NCBI RefSeq assembly: GCF_004104075.1
Contig: NZ_QOVK01000001.1
Location: 310,001-374,000, forward strand
Length of the DNA: 64,000 nucleotides
Source of the DNA: Leeuwenhoekiella polynyae
Lineage (GTDB): Bacteria > Bacteroidota > Bacteroidia > Flavobacteriales > Flavobacteriaceae
Direction: 5' to 3'
Below the pieces are notes generated by a model. That model worked only from the letters and a program-made list of their open reading frames with translations, ran no database searches and was not told where the DNA came from. Numbering within the stretch: position 1 is the stretch's first letter; each line of letters starts with the position of its first letter. The position numbers and the translations under genes were made by a program. This document shows positions 26,655 through 34,692 of the stretch, piece by piece.

Positions 26655-27551
26655 CTATCTTAAAAAAGATTGTAAATAAGTTAAAGCTGAAGTCCAGGTA
26701 AGGTTTTTATAGCGCCCGTTAGCTAAGTTCTGATGCTGTGTTGAAAACATGGAATACATGTATTGACTTTGCTGCCATTTAGCATACAATTCCATTTCCC
26801 CGGCAGGATTATCTGCTCTTTGTTTTTTAATGAACTCCTCGAAATTTTCCATACTCGATAGCTGCCTAAGATTAAAACTTTTGCCTGTTAGTTCCTTTAC
26901 AAAAGCCTGAAGCATACTAGGACTTATTTGAAAACTTGCAATCTGCAAGTCTCTGGGAGCCTCATCATCCAATGCTACTTCCGCAGTAAATGCAGCGGTA
27001 TCATCCATCGTAGTAAAGTCCAGTTTCCAGTCGGCTTTCTCCCCCCAATAACCCATGCTTTGGTCCTTCCGGTTTAATACCGGAGTATGGTATTGAAGTA
27101 TCTCTGCAAAAGCACCGTTAAACACGGAAGATGCTTGTATGGAAGTGCTATCCAGATAGGTTCTGAATACTCTTCTTAGATCAAAGTTCCGGTTTTCACC
27201 CGGTACTAAATCCGTATAATCAGTACAGAAATCGGAAGGAATAAACCGAGGAACCCTTGCTTGCAGGGCAGCATCTAAGATTCGTTTTTGTAAATCTACA
27301 ATCACATCCTCCAGGCCTGCCAAAGCCGAAACAACCAGGTCTTTCCCCTCGCACGCATCGGCTATTTCTTTGGTACTGTTGAGGTCTACCCTTTGAATTG
27401 TTACACCCATTTTTGAAAGTGCTTCTATTTTTTGAGGGTCGGTCGTGGGACGTGCTATAGCACTCACAATGGCGTCTCTGTTTAACAGCTCCCGGCAAAT
27501 TTTCATTCCTAAATTACCGGTAGCACCTGCTACTAAAATCGATTTCTTCAT
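26655..27551 (-). CDS. NmrA-like/isoflavone-reductase-type NAD(P)-binding protein
   Basis: 298 residues, atypical SDR. N-terminal Rossmann motif VAGATGNLGMKICREL (GxxGxxG) and a central FIPSDFCTDY segment as in isoflavone-reductase-like proteins. No classical YxxxK tetrad is obvious. Such proteins are NADPH-dependent reductases or redox sensors; activity here is unknown. The gene is 11 bp downstream of the alpha/beta hydrolase gene and 126 bp upstream of the SDR gene, so it shares their transcript. Confidence 0.85.
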   Translation of the reverse strand: MKKSILVAGATGNLGMKICRELLNRDAIVSAIARPTTDPQKIEALSKMGVTIQRVDLNSTKEIADACEGKDLVVSALAGLEDVIVDLQKRILDAALQARVPRFIPSDFCTDYTDLVPGENRNFDLRRVFRTYLDSTSIQASSVFNGAFAEILQYHTPVLNRKDQSMGYWGEKADWKLDFTTMDDTAAFTAEVALDDEAPRDLQIASFQISPSMLQAFVKELTGKSFNLRQLSSMENFEEFIKKQRADNPAGEMELYAKWQQSQYMYSMFSTQHQNLANGRYKNLTWTSALTYLQSFLR

Positions 27552-27562
27552 AATAAATCTCC

Positions 27563-28489
27563 TTATTTTTTATTTTCAGTTAAGAAATTTACCACCGCTT
27601 CAATAACCTGCTCCGGCTGTTCCTCGTACATATAATGGCCGCTATCAAGAATTCCTATCACCTCCAAATTGTTTGCTACGTAAGGCAACCCCATCTTCAT
27701 ATAATTATAGCTTACATAACTGCCAATGCCTAATAGGGGCATTTCTAGTTGCTGATAGGATTTGGAATCCTCTATATCTTTTGCAAAAGCCTGATACCAT
27801 GCATTGGATGCTCTAATGCTCTCGGCATCATTGTATGCGCTGGCATATACTTCACGCTCAAAGGAACTCATTATCGTTTCATCAATCATAACATACTTAA
27901 AAAGATAATCAAGCAAGATTTCAAAACGTCCTTCCAGTAATTTTTCAGGTAAGCCCTTAACCTGATTGAAGCCCATCCACCAGGCATAAGGCATCTGTGC
28001 ATCCATTTTTTCACCGAATGTACCTGGAGCCGGTATTAAAGGCATCTGCAAGATGCCTTCGCTGGGGTGCGCCCCATCTAATACGATAAGCTTATCTATC
28101 AATTCCGGGTAGTTAAATGCAAAGCTCATCGCTACCATTCCACCAATATCATGGCCCATCATATGTACTTTTGCAAAACCGAGTTTTTTTACAAGCTCTA
28201 AAACATCTGTAGCCATAGTTTTCTTGTCATATCCCCGTTCTGGTTTTTCTGATGTTCCCATACCTCTAATATCTACTACGATCACTTGGTATGATTTAGA
28301 GAGCTCCTGAACAACAGGATGGTAAGAATACCAGGTTTGCGGCCATCCGGGCAGGCAAATTAGTGGTTCTCCCTCACCTCCTACTACATAGTGGAGTTCT
28401 ATACCATTCACTGTAGCGTATTGGTTAACAAAGCCGGTCCAGCTTTTTATAAGCTCAGCATCAGCATATTGATTTTGAATTTTCATCAT
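27563..28489 (-). CDS. Alpha/beta hydrolase with Asp nucleophile
   Basis: 308 residues. Oxyanion segment LPGWPQTW near 46-53, nucleophile elbow GHDIGG with Asp114, and the catalytic His in LDSGHYMYEEQPEQV near the end. The Asp nucleophile points to the epoxide hydrolase/haloalkane dehalogenase branch and not to esterases. A cytoplasmic detoxifying enzyme is the likely role. It is 70 bp downstream of the Crp-type regulator, which probably controls it. Tight spacing with the NmrA-like gene implies co-transcription. Confidence 0.9.
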   Translation of the reverse strand: MMKIQNQYADAELIKSWTGFVNQYATVNGIELHYVVGGEGEPLICLPGWPQTWYSYHPVVQELSKSYQVIVVDIRGMGTSEKPERGYDKKTMATDVLELVKKLGFAKVHMMGHDIGGMVAMSFAFNYPELIDKLIVLDGAHPSEGILQMPLIPAPGTFGEKMDAQMPYAWWMGFNQVKGLPEKLLEGRFEILLDYLFKYVMIDETIMSSFEREVYASAYNDAESIRASNAWYQAFAKDIEDSKSYQQLEMPLLGIGSYVSYNYMKMGLPYVANNLEVIGILDSGHYMYEEQPEQVIEAVVNFLTENKK

Positions 28490-28559
28490 TTGTACTTTTA
28501 ATTTTTACAAATGTATGGTGGTAAAATCCTGACCAAACTACCATATGGTAGGTAATGTC

Positions 28560-29123
28560 TTACTTGATTTCTTTGCGGATTCTGCTCAGTGCATTGGGAG
28601 TAATACCCAGAATTGAAGCCAATTGCTTTACGGGTATTTTTTTTACGAAATCAGAATTTTGGAGTAGTTCGAGGTAAATCTGTTTGGCGGATAAGGTTTG
28701 ATAATTCAGGTTTTGGTCTACCTGCCTGATACACATAGCTTCCCATATTTTTCTTCCGAACTCTTGCCATACGGGAAGTTTCTTATAAAGCTGATCCATT
28801 TCAGCCTTGCTGATTACCAGAAGTTCTGTGTTTTCTATGGCCTCAATATTGAAACGCGAAGGTACTTGAGCGTGTAAACTTGAGATCTCGGTAAAAAAAT
28901 CATGTTCAAAAAACACCCACGAAGTATGTTGTTCTTCAAATGTTCCATAATGAAGTCGCAAGCCTCCGGATTTTATAAAATAGTATTGATTGGCAATTTG
29001 TCCTTTTCTCAATACAAGCACACCTTTCTTAACTGTTGTACTCTTGAATTTTGAGAGAACTAGTGCGAGGTCTTCTTCGCTAATACCCACCCGGGATTTA
29101 ATAAAATTTTTAAACTCGTTCAT
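28560..29123 (-). CDS. Crp/Fnr family transcriptional regulator
   Basis: 187 residues with a cyclic-nucleotide-binding-like domain (VLVLRKGQIANQYYFIKSGG) and a C-terminal winged helix (VKQLASILGITPNALSRIRK). It is the first gene of the minus-strand group running to 24795. Organisation parallels the Crp/AhpD/epoxide hydrolase unit at 8976-11367, where a similar small Crp protein also heads a group with an Asp-nucleophile hydrolase. Confidence 0.88.
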   Translation of the reverse strand: MNEFKNFIKSRVGISEEDLALVLSKFKSTTVKKGVLVLRKGQIANQYYFIKSGGLRLHYGTFEEQHTSWVFFEHDFFTEISSLHAQVPSRFNIEAIENTELLVISKAEMDQLYKKLPVWQEFGRKIWEAMCIRQVDQNLNYQTLSAKQIYLELLQNSDFVKKIPVKQLASILGITPNALSRIRKEIK

Positions 29124-29284
29124 ATAATTTCCTTAGTGCTCAGCTTTATGAATTAAAAATTGGATTTTAACCGCTATTGAGACCCTATCTAAAATCACCT
29201 GTTTATACTTAAAAATGTTGTAGTTGCGAAGCTATCCCATTCTTTTTAATTACGTAAAGTATACAAACTTTTTTGAGTTCCCTT

Positions 29285-29610
29285 AACTTCTCCTTACATC
29301 CCAGGCCTCAAAGTCCCGGGTATTAATCAGATACTTACAGCTGCTTTGTAATTGGGAAATGCCCTCTTCTCTCCAACTGTCAAACCCTTGATTCCCTAAA
29401 AGAACCACCTGAATTTCCCTTGTAAAGCGTTGTTGTTGATGCTCGTGCAGCATTTCTCAGTATTCCAGTATACGATCACGCTGTCGCTCAATAAGCTCCG
29501 GAGCTGGGATCTTATCGCTTTTAGCAGCGTTTACATTCCTGGCAGCAGGTAACAGGTTCCAGAGGTCGTTGTTTTTACAGATAGAAAAGGGAATTACGAG
29601 GTCTAGTGGG
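29285..29610 (-). pseudogene. HNH endonuclease remnant (copy 4)
   Basis: The best preserved copy. Minus strand reads LVIPFSICKNNDLWNLLPAA, then NVNAAKSDKIPAPELIE, RQRDRILEY, a stop where copy 1 has Trp, EMLHEHQQQRFTREIQVVLL and CKYLINTRDFEAWDV. This is an HNH domain followed by a family-specific C-terminal tail. The N-terminal part of the enzyme is not recognisable. It runs directly into an IS91-type end at 29660. Confidence 0.7.
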
Positions 29611-29659
29611 TAACGCGCAATCCGTTTCCCGGTCTATACGCAATGTATCGCCCATAAAC

Positions 29660-29892
29660 AGAATCTTCAATAGCATCTACAAACGATACCTATACTCGGC
29701 AAAAAATCAAGACCACAAGAGCATCCAACAGATCCAATACCTACCTCAAAACAGACTAATCTCCATAGCGGGCTCACCGACAAAGTCCCGATGATTATCG
29801 GGACGGTTCAGTCAACACGGAGTTTATGCCAGGCTCCCCTTCTACAACGGGACAGGCTGTACCGGCCACACGAACGCCAGGTATTACCCATA
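29660..29892. repeat. IS91-type right end with half attC-like site (copy D)
   Basis: About 210 bases colinear with the DNA downstream of the IS91 C-terminus at 44894-45183, including tcccgatgattatcggga hairpin arms and the terminal block. It ends at GAAC (29872-29875), followed by gccaggtattacccatag. The next feature is the truncated cassette gene at 29897. Confidence 0.55.
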
Positions 29893-29896
29893 GTTT

Positions 29897-30301
29897 TTAT
29901 TTTCGTTCATAAATCAAAACATATTTTTCTCTTTCAGCTATTGTCATTGAGTCAGTTCCCATAATTAAAATTCTTTTCTTGACTGGCTTTTGATAATAAA
30001 AGCCATCTTTTCTTTTAATTACAATTTTAGCTTTTTTGAGAGAAGGTAAGTAGGGACTTTCTGCTTCAATTCGTAATTCAAGATTAATATCATTCGTTTT
30101 TTTGTCCAAGAACCAAGTTCCGTATGCAGTGTTAAGAGGATTAAAACTTTTATAAGTTCCAGCATCATTTAAAATATAACTAGCTCGATTTACGTTTTCA
30201 ATTCCCATATCACGTCCAAATCTTGTCAAAGGAATTTTTGTTTTTTTATCTCCATTTTCATCCTGCAATTCAATTAACCAGCAATTTAAAAAGGCTGTCA
30301 A
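29897..30301 (-). pseudogene. 5'-truncated cassette gene, lipocalin-like hypothetical
   Basis: 134 codons remain. The frame begins in a TTG inside a terminator hairpin (30291-30316), so no real start exists; the N-terminus has been lost. The surviving part reads NCWLIELQDENGDKKTKIPL and later AYGTWFLDKKTNDINLELRI, a beta-rich pattern like lipocalin-type domains that begin with a G-x-W strand. No family is firmly assigned. The 3' end lies at a half attC-like site, as expected for a cassette gene. The fusion to the DUF3891 terminator marks a deletion junction. Confidence 0.6.
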
Positions 30302-30316
30302 TGGACAGTCTTTTTT
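30291..30316 (-). terminator. Rho-independent terminator of the DUF3891 gene
   Basis: Seven-base-pair stem (30293-30299 with 30304-30310, one G-T pair), 4-base loop, with T-runs on both sides. It lies 26 bases beyond the stop of the minus-strand gene at 30342. Confidence 0.65.
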
Positions 30317-30341
30317 ATATGCTGTATTGCTCCTCGTAAAC

Positions 30342-31064
30342 TCAGTTTTTAAAAACTACTTTTTTTAAGCAAATTTCACTTTCTGAAAAAGCTTTTAAAA
30401 AAGCTTCCGTATTTTTAAAACTGCTTTGTTTTATAAGATGATATTCATAATTTATTTCCAAAGAATCTCCCGTAAAAGGCCAAGGATCTATTAGAAATTC
30501 ACCCTCTTTTTCAAGCATATTATGAAGTGTGTTTCCTAATGAATGATTAATCTCAAAACAGCGGTTTGCATCTGGAAATTCCTCTTTGCAGATCATTAAT
30601 GAAAGTCGGTCACAAAACTTTAAAATACCATAAAGTAACTTATATTCTTTAACTGGTATTGCATAGAGTTTCATAGCATCTTTGTCAAGATTACAATTCC
30701 TTGGAGATACCAGTTTATTATTGAAAACTTCAGGGTACAAAAATTTAAAATGACTGCTTACTAAAGCTGCTACTAGAAGTGATCTAGTAACTAAATCATT
30801 TAGAATATGCTCAACCTTCTTTGCTGATTCTGCTGTAGATCCTTCAGGCTTATCGAATGAGATTGGCTGACCTAAATCACTAAGTTGTTGGTTATAATTA
30901 AAATCAGTTTCTTTAGATTCGTGGAAAGCGATAGCAGCAAACACATCTGAAAAATAAAGTTTCTTATACTCCTCTTTTAAATTTTCAGCAATCAAGCAAG
31001 CCAGATGCGCGTGATGTGTCTGGGTTATTATAGAAAAACCCTCTGTATTTAGATTGACAATCAT
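30342..31064 (-). CDS. DUF3891 family protein
   Basis: 240 residues, mainly helical. It matches the DUF3891 pattern: an early QTHHAHLACLIAENL, AFAAIAFHESKETDF-like segment, GILKFCDRLSLMIC in the middle and DPWPFTGDSLEINYEYHLI near the end. The ordered His and Asp residues recall HD-type metal-binding phosphohydrolases, but no activity has been established. No signal peptide. It lies 63 bp downstream of a very small lysine-rich gene on the same strand and is followed by a clean terminator. Confidence 0.75.
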   Translation of the reverse strand: MIVNLNTEGFSIITQTHHAHLACLIAENLKEEYKKLYFSDVFAAIAFHESKETDFNYNQQLSDLGQPISFDKPEGSTAESAKKVEHILNDLVTRSLLVAALVSSHFKFLYPEVFNNKLVSPRNCNLDKDAMKLYAIPVKEYKLLYGILKFCDRLSLMICKEEFPDANRCFEINHSLGNTLHNMLEKEGEFLIDPWPFTGDSLEINYEYHLIKQSSFKNTEAFLKAFSESEICLKKVVFKN

Positions 31065-31127
31065 TGGTTATTAAAAATAGTATTAAAAAATCTAAAAATA
31101 AACTACAGCGTTTTCTGTTAATGAATA

Positions 31128-31265
31128 TTAAGCCCCACGTTTCTTCTTCGATTCATTATCCTTTTCTCCATATTGATTTACGTGTTTATCCTTTAATGGG
31201 CCTTTATCAATGTCTTGCTTATTCTCTTTTTTATCATTTTTTGATTCTTTTTTATTGGCACCCAT
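31128..31265 (-). CDS. Small lysine-rich protein, 45 residues
   Basis: Start ATG at 31263-31265. The product is highly charged and probably disordered: MGANKKESKNDKKENKQD, then GPLKDKHVNQYGEKDNESKK. It has a clear composition unlike random AT-rich DNA. Such short Lys/Asp/Asn-rich proteins are common in flavobacteria and often stress-related, but I cannot assign a family. Same strand and close upstream of the DUF3891 gene, so an operon is likely. Confidence 0.6.
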   Translation of the reverse strand: MGANKKESKNDKKENKQDIDKGPLKDKHVNQYGEKDNESKKKRGA

Positions 31266-31495
31266 GTCGTTGAAAATTATAATAATTAATAATTTCTAAG
31301 TTATATTTAATTTCTACGAATTATCTTAATAAAAACTTAGAAAATTTCCCAATACCCTTATTTAGTGGATTGCATCACAGGTTCATCTCGATTTTTACGC
31401 TCGTAGAAACTATGCAAAACTAACGTTAATTAGCTGCAATAATTGATTTAAACAAAATATGTAGTTTACATTTATGAAGCTAAAAGGAGAAAAAT

Positions 31496-32365
31496 ATGAG
31501 CTCAAAAGTGCTGTTGTTGGGAGGTTCTGGATCTTTAGGTCTGGAAATTGCTAAATGTTTAAAGCGAGTTTTAATTCCGTTTAGAGCACAAACAAGTTCG
31601 TTTGATGGAGCTGAAAAATTGCAGCCCTACACACCTGATATTTGGATTGTAGATCCCGTTACCAACCCAGAAAAAATACAGGGCATAACGGAGGGTATTA
31701 CCACTGTAATTTCAGGGATGGGTAAAAGTGTGAGTTTATTCACAAATTCTCCAGACACATTTAATGAAGTAGATCATATAGGTAATGCTGAGGTTCTTTT
31801 AGATGCTTTGAAAAATAAAGTATCCTATTACATATACATATCTATAAAAGAAGCGGGAGATAATGATGATTATGCGATACCTAAAAATCATAAAAAGTTT
31901 GAAAAAAAATTAGAAGAGTCCGGAATTCCTCATTGTATTTTAAGACCTGTTGGACTTTTTTCAGGTTTAAATGATTTGGCAATAATGGCCAAAAGAAATA
32001 TGATTCCAGTTATAGGTGACGGTGAAGCCAAAACCAATAGCATTTCTCAAACCGATATGGCTGAAGTTGTGCTGAATACCTTAAAAAATAGAATCACGGG
32101 AATACGCATAATCGGGGGGCCTGAAATCCATTCTAGATATGAGATGGCATTAATGATACAGGAACGTTTTGGCGCTAAAATTGTGAAAATACCTAGTACT
32201 ATAGCTAATGTTGGCGCTTTTTTACCTCAATTTTTTGATAAAAATTTACACGATAAAGTTGGCTTCTTCAAATACATAACTACTCATGACATGATAGGAG
32301 AAAAACACGGGGTAATTACCTTCAGGCAATACCTGAACTCTATAGATGAAAATGAGTTGCCCTAA
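31496..32365 (+). CDS. NAD(P)-binding atypical SDR (NmrA/complex-I-like)
   Basis: 289 residues with N-terminal Rossmann motif LLGGSGSLGLEIAKCLKR and the later YIYISIKEAGDNDDYAIPKN and HCILRPVGLFSGL segments typical of atypical SDRs related to NmrA and UbiB-neighbour NAD(P)-binding proteins. The last base of its TAA stop is the first base of the downstream ATG, so it is translationally coupled to the FAD oxidoreductase at 32365. Substrate unknown. Confidence 0.85.
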   Translation: MSSKVLLLGGSGSLGLEIAKCLKRVLIPFRAQTSSFDGAEKLQPYTPDIWIVDPVTNPEKIQGITEGITTVISGMGKSVSLFTNSPDTFNEVDHIGNAEVLLDALKNKVSYYIYISIKEAGDNDDYAIPKNHKKFEKKLEESGIPHCILRPVGLFSGLNDLAIMAKRNMIPVIGDGEAKTNSISQTDMAEVVLNTLKNRITGIRIIGGPEIHSRYEMALMIQERFGAKIVKIPSTIANVGAFLPQFFDKNLHDKVGFFKYITTHDMIGEKHGVITFRQYLNSIDENELP

Positions 32366-33789
32366 TGAAAAATTATGACTGCATACTAGTAGGAAGTGGT
32401 ATAAATGGTATTGCAGCAGCGATTTACCTCCAGCAAAAAGGTTTGAAAACTTGTATTTATGAGGGATCAAATGCACCGGGTGGCTCTACAAAAACACAGC
32501 CATTAACATTACCGGGTTTTCAACATGATACAGGATCGGCGATACATCCCATGGCTTTTGCCTCTCCGTTTTTAAAAACACTTCCTCTAAAAGACCATGG
32601 ATTAGAATGGATATTTCCTAAAATCCCCTATGCCCATCCTTTTTTAGACGGTAGCGCTGTAGCGGCATATACCGATGTAAAAATAACCGCTTCAGAGTTG
32701 GGTGCCGATGAAGAAGCATATCTCAATGTATTTGAAAAGATTACATCAAAATGGGAATCTGTAGATTCAGATTTATTAGGACCACTTACAATTCCCGAAA
32801 ACCCATTAGATTTTATTCGTTTTGGGTTAAAAGCTATACAATCTGCAGAGCAACTTAGTGATCATTATTTCCAGAATGAAAAGACAAAGGCCTTTTTCTT
32901 TGGTGCAGCCGCTCATTCAACACTCCCACTAGATGCCTGGGCTTCGAGTTCATTTGGATTGGTACTAAGTATAATGGCTCATAAATACAACTGGCCTTTT
33001 CCTAAAGGTGGTGCCGGTAATTTGATTAAGGCCTTGGTATCCTATTACAAATCTTTAGGTGGAACTCTTATTTTAAATCATAAAGTAACAGATGTTGAAT
33101 CACTTCCAAAGGCAGATGCTTATTTGTTTGATTGTACACCTAAACAACTCTTGGCTATTAAAAACACCAATCTAAGTCAAACTTACAGAAAGCGACTCTC
33201 AAATTTTAAATATGGGCCTGGAGTTTTCAAAATTGATTGGGCATTAGATAAATCCATTCCGTTTACAAATGAAAAATGTAGAATGGCAGGAACAGTGCAT
33301 ATAGGATATAGCACTTCTGCAATTAAAAACTCGGAAGCCCTGATTTATGAGGGTACTATTTCAGAAACACCTTATATTTTAATCGCACAACATACTTTAT
33401 TTGATGATTCCCGTGCACCTGAAGGTAAACATACTGCGTGGGCTTATTGCCACGTTCCTAATGGGAATATCACAGATATGACCACGATAATCGAAAATCA
33501 AATAGAAAAGGTTGCCCCCGGATTTAAACAACTCATTCTTGCCAGAAGCACCAAAAACACACAAGAACTAGAAGCATTCAATCCCAATATAATAGGTGGT
33601 GATATAAATGGAGGTAAGCAAGATATCACACAACTCTTTACACGGCCTATTGTAAAAATATCTCCGTATAGCACTTCAAATAAAAGTATGTACCTATGCT
33701 CTTCGTCAACACCTCCAGGCGGTGGTGTTCATGGTATGTGTGGATATCACGCTGCTCATAAAGCTTTTAAAGATCATTTCAAAAAGTAG
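32365..33789 (+). CDS. Phytoene desaturase-like FAD-dependent oxidoreductase
   Basis: 474 residues. Dinucleotide-binding motif VGSGINGIAAAIYLQQKG at about 9-26 is followed by an acidic residue at the end of the second strand (YEGSNAPGGS). The C-terminal FAD motif has TPPGGGVHGMCGYHAA near 452-467. Architecture is that of the CrtI/amine-oxidase superfamily. No other carotenoid genes are near, so a carotenoid role is not supported; members of this group act on many lipophilic substrates. It forms a two-gene unit with the preceding SDR. Confidence 0.88.
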   Translation: MKNYDCILVGSGINGIAAAIYLQQKGLKTCIYEGSNAPGGSTKTQPLTLPGFQHDTGSAIHPMAFASPFLKTLPLKDHGLEWIFPKIPYAHPFLDGSAVAAYTDVKITASELGADEEAYLNVFEKITSKWESVDSDLLGPLTIPENPLDFIRFGLKAIQSAEQLSDHYFQNEKTKAFFFGAAAHSTLPLDAWASSSFGLVLSIMAHKYNWPFPKGGAGNLIKALVSYYKSLGGTLILNHKVTDVESLPKADAYLFDCTPKQLLAIKNTNLSQTYRKRLSNFKYGPGVFKIDWALDKSIPFTNEKCRMAGTVHIGYSTSAIKNSEALIYEGTISETPYILIAQHTLFDDSRAPEGKHTAWAYCHVPNGNITDMTTIIENQIEKVAPGFKQLILARSTKNTQELEAFNPNIIGGDINGGKQDITQLFTRPIVKISPYSTSNKSMYLCSSSTPPGGGVHGMCGYHAAHKAFKDHFKK

Positions 33790-33916
33790 AATTTACAAAG
33801 GCAACTCATTAAATTTTTGCAAATTTTTAGCTTTTGACTTACTGAAAAAATCGGAACTTTAATTTGGAATTCTGCTGATCTAAAAATCTTATTTCTTAAA
33901 AAAAACCAACCAAGTT

Positions 33917-34609
33917 ATGAAACCAAAAAAGATACTGTTGATTCTAACATCTCACGAAGCCTTATTAAATACAAAAAGTAAAACAGGCTTATGGATTGGA
34001 GAGTTTACAGATCCTTACTATCAATTTATAGATGCCGGATGTGAAGTTACTTTAGCGAGCCCTAAAGGTGGTATGCCACCCATTGATGAAATGAGTCAGC
34101 TTACAGAAAATATCACCCAATCAAACAAGCGCTTTACAAAAGATTCCGTTGCTCAAATTGCCTTAAATACGTCGCTAAAATTAGAAAGCGTAGCTGCTTC
34201 AGATTTTGATGCTGTATTTTATCCTGGTGGTCACGGGCCTATGTTTGATTTAGCAACAAATGAATTAAGCGGTGAATTAATCCTAGATTTTATTAAAAGC
34301 GGAAAACCTGTTGCCGCTGTATGTCACGGCCCGGCAGCACTTCTAAAAGCAGCAGAACTTAATCCATCAATATTAGAAAGTAAGAATGTAACCGGTTTTT
34401 CAAATATGGAAGAAAAATTAGCACTACGGTCAAATAATATACCCTACAAATTAGAAGACCGATTGAAAGAGTTTGGCACAAATTATAAAACTGCAGCCGT
34501 TCCATTTATAGCTCACGTAGAAACTGATGGGCTATTGATTACAGGACAAAATCCATTATCTGCAGGACCTACAGCAAAAGCCCTACTTGATTTTTGGGGT
34601 TCAAACTAA
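33917..34609 (+). CDS. DJ-1/PfpI family (Hsp31-like) protein
   Basis: 230 residues with the nucleophile elbow AAVCHGPAAL at Cys136-His137, and the family features EFTDPYYQFIDAG and YPGGHGPMFDL. The layout fits class I glutamine-amidotransferase-like proteins of the Hsp31/YhbO type, known as glyoxalases, deglycases or chaperones. Cytoplasmic. It is preceded by about 125 bp and so may have its own promoter, though it is on the same strand as the preceding oxidoreductase pair. Electrophile or carbonyl stress protection is the family-level expectation. Confidence 0.9.
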   Translation: MKPKKILLILTSHEALLNTKSKTGLWIGEFTDPYYQFIDAGCEVTLASPKGGMPPIDEMSQLTENITQSNKRFTKDSVAQIALNTSLKLESVAASDFDAVFYPGGHGPMFDLATNELSGELILDFIKSGKPVAAVCHGPAALLKAAELNPSILESKNVTGFSNMEEKLALRSNNIPYKLEDRLKEFGTNYKTAAVPFIAHVETDGLLITGQNPLSAGPTAKALLDFWGSN

Positions 34610-34692
34610 TTCTTGAGATTTCAGTACCGTTTACTTGCAATAGCCTCATTCAGATCTTTAAATCTTGAACAAATAATTTAAGGTTTTACAAA

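Noticed and set aside
32365-33789. Carotenoid biosynthesis locus
   Set aside because: Only one CrtI-like protein is present; no phytoene synthase, cyclase or hydroxylase gene is near, so the family name does not justify the pathway.
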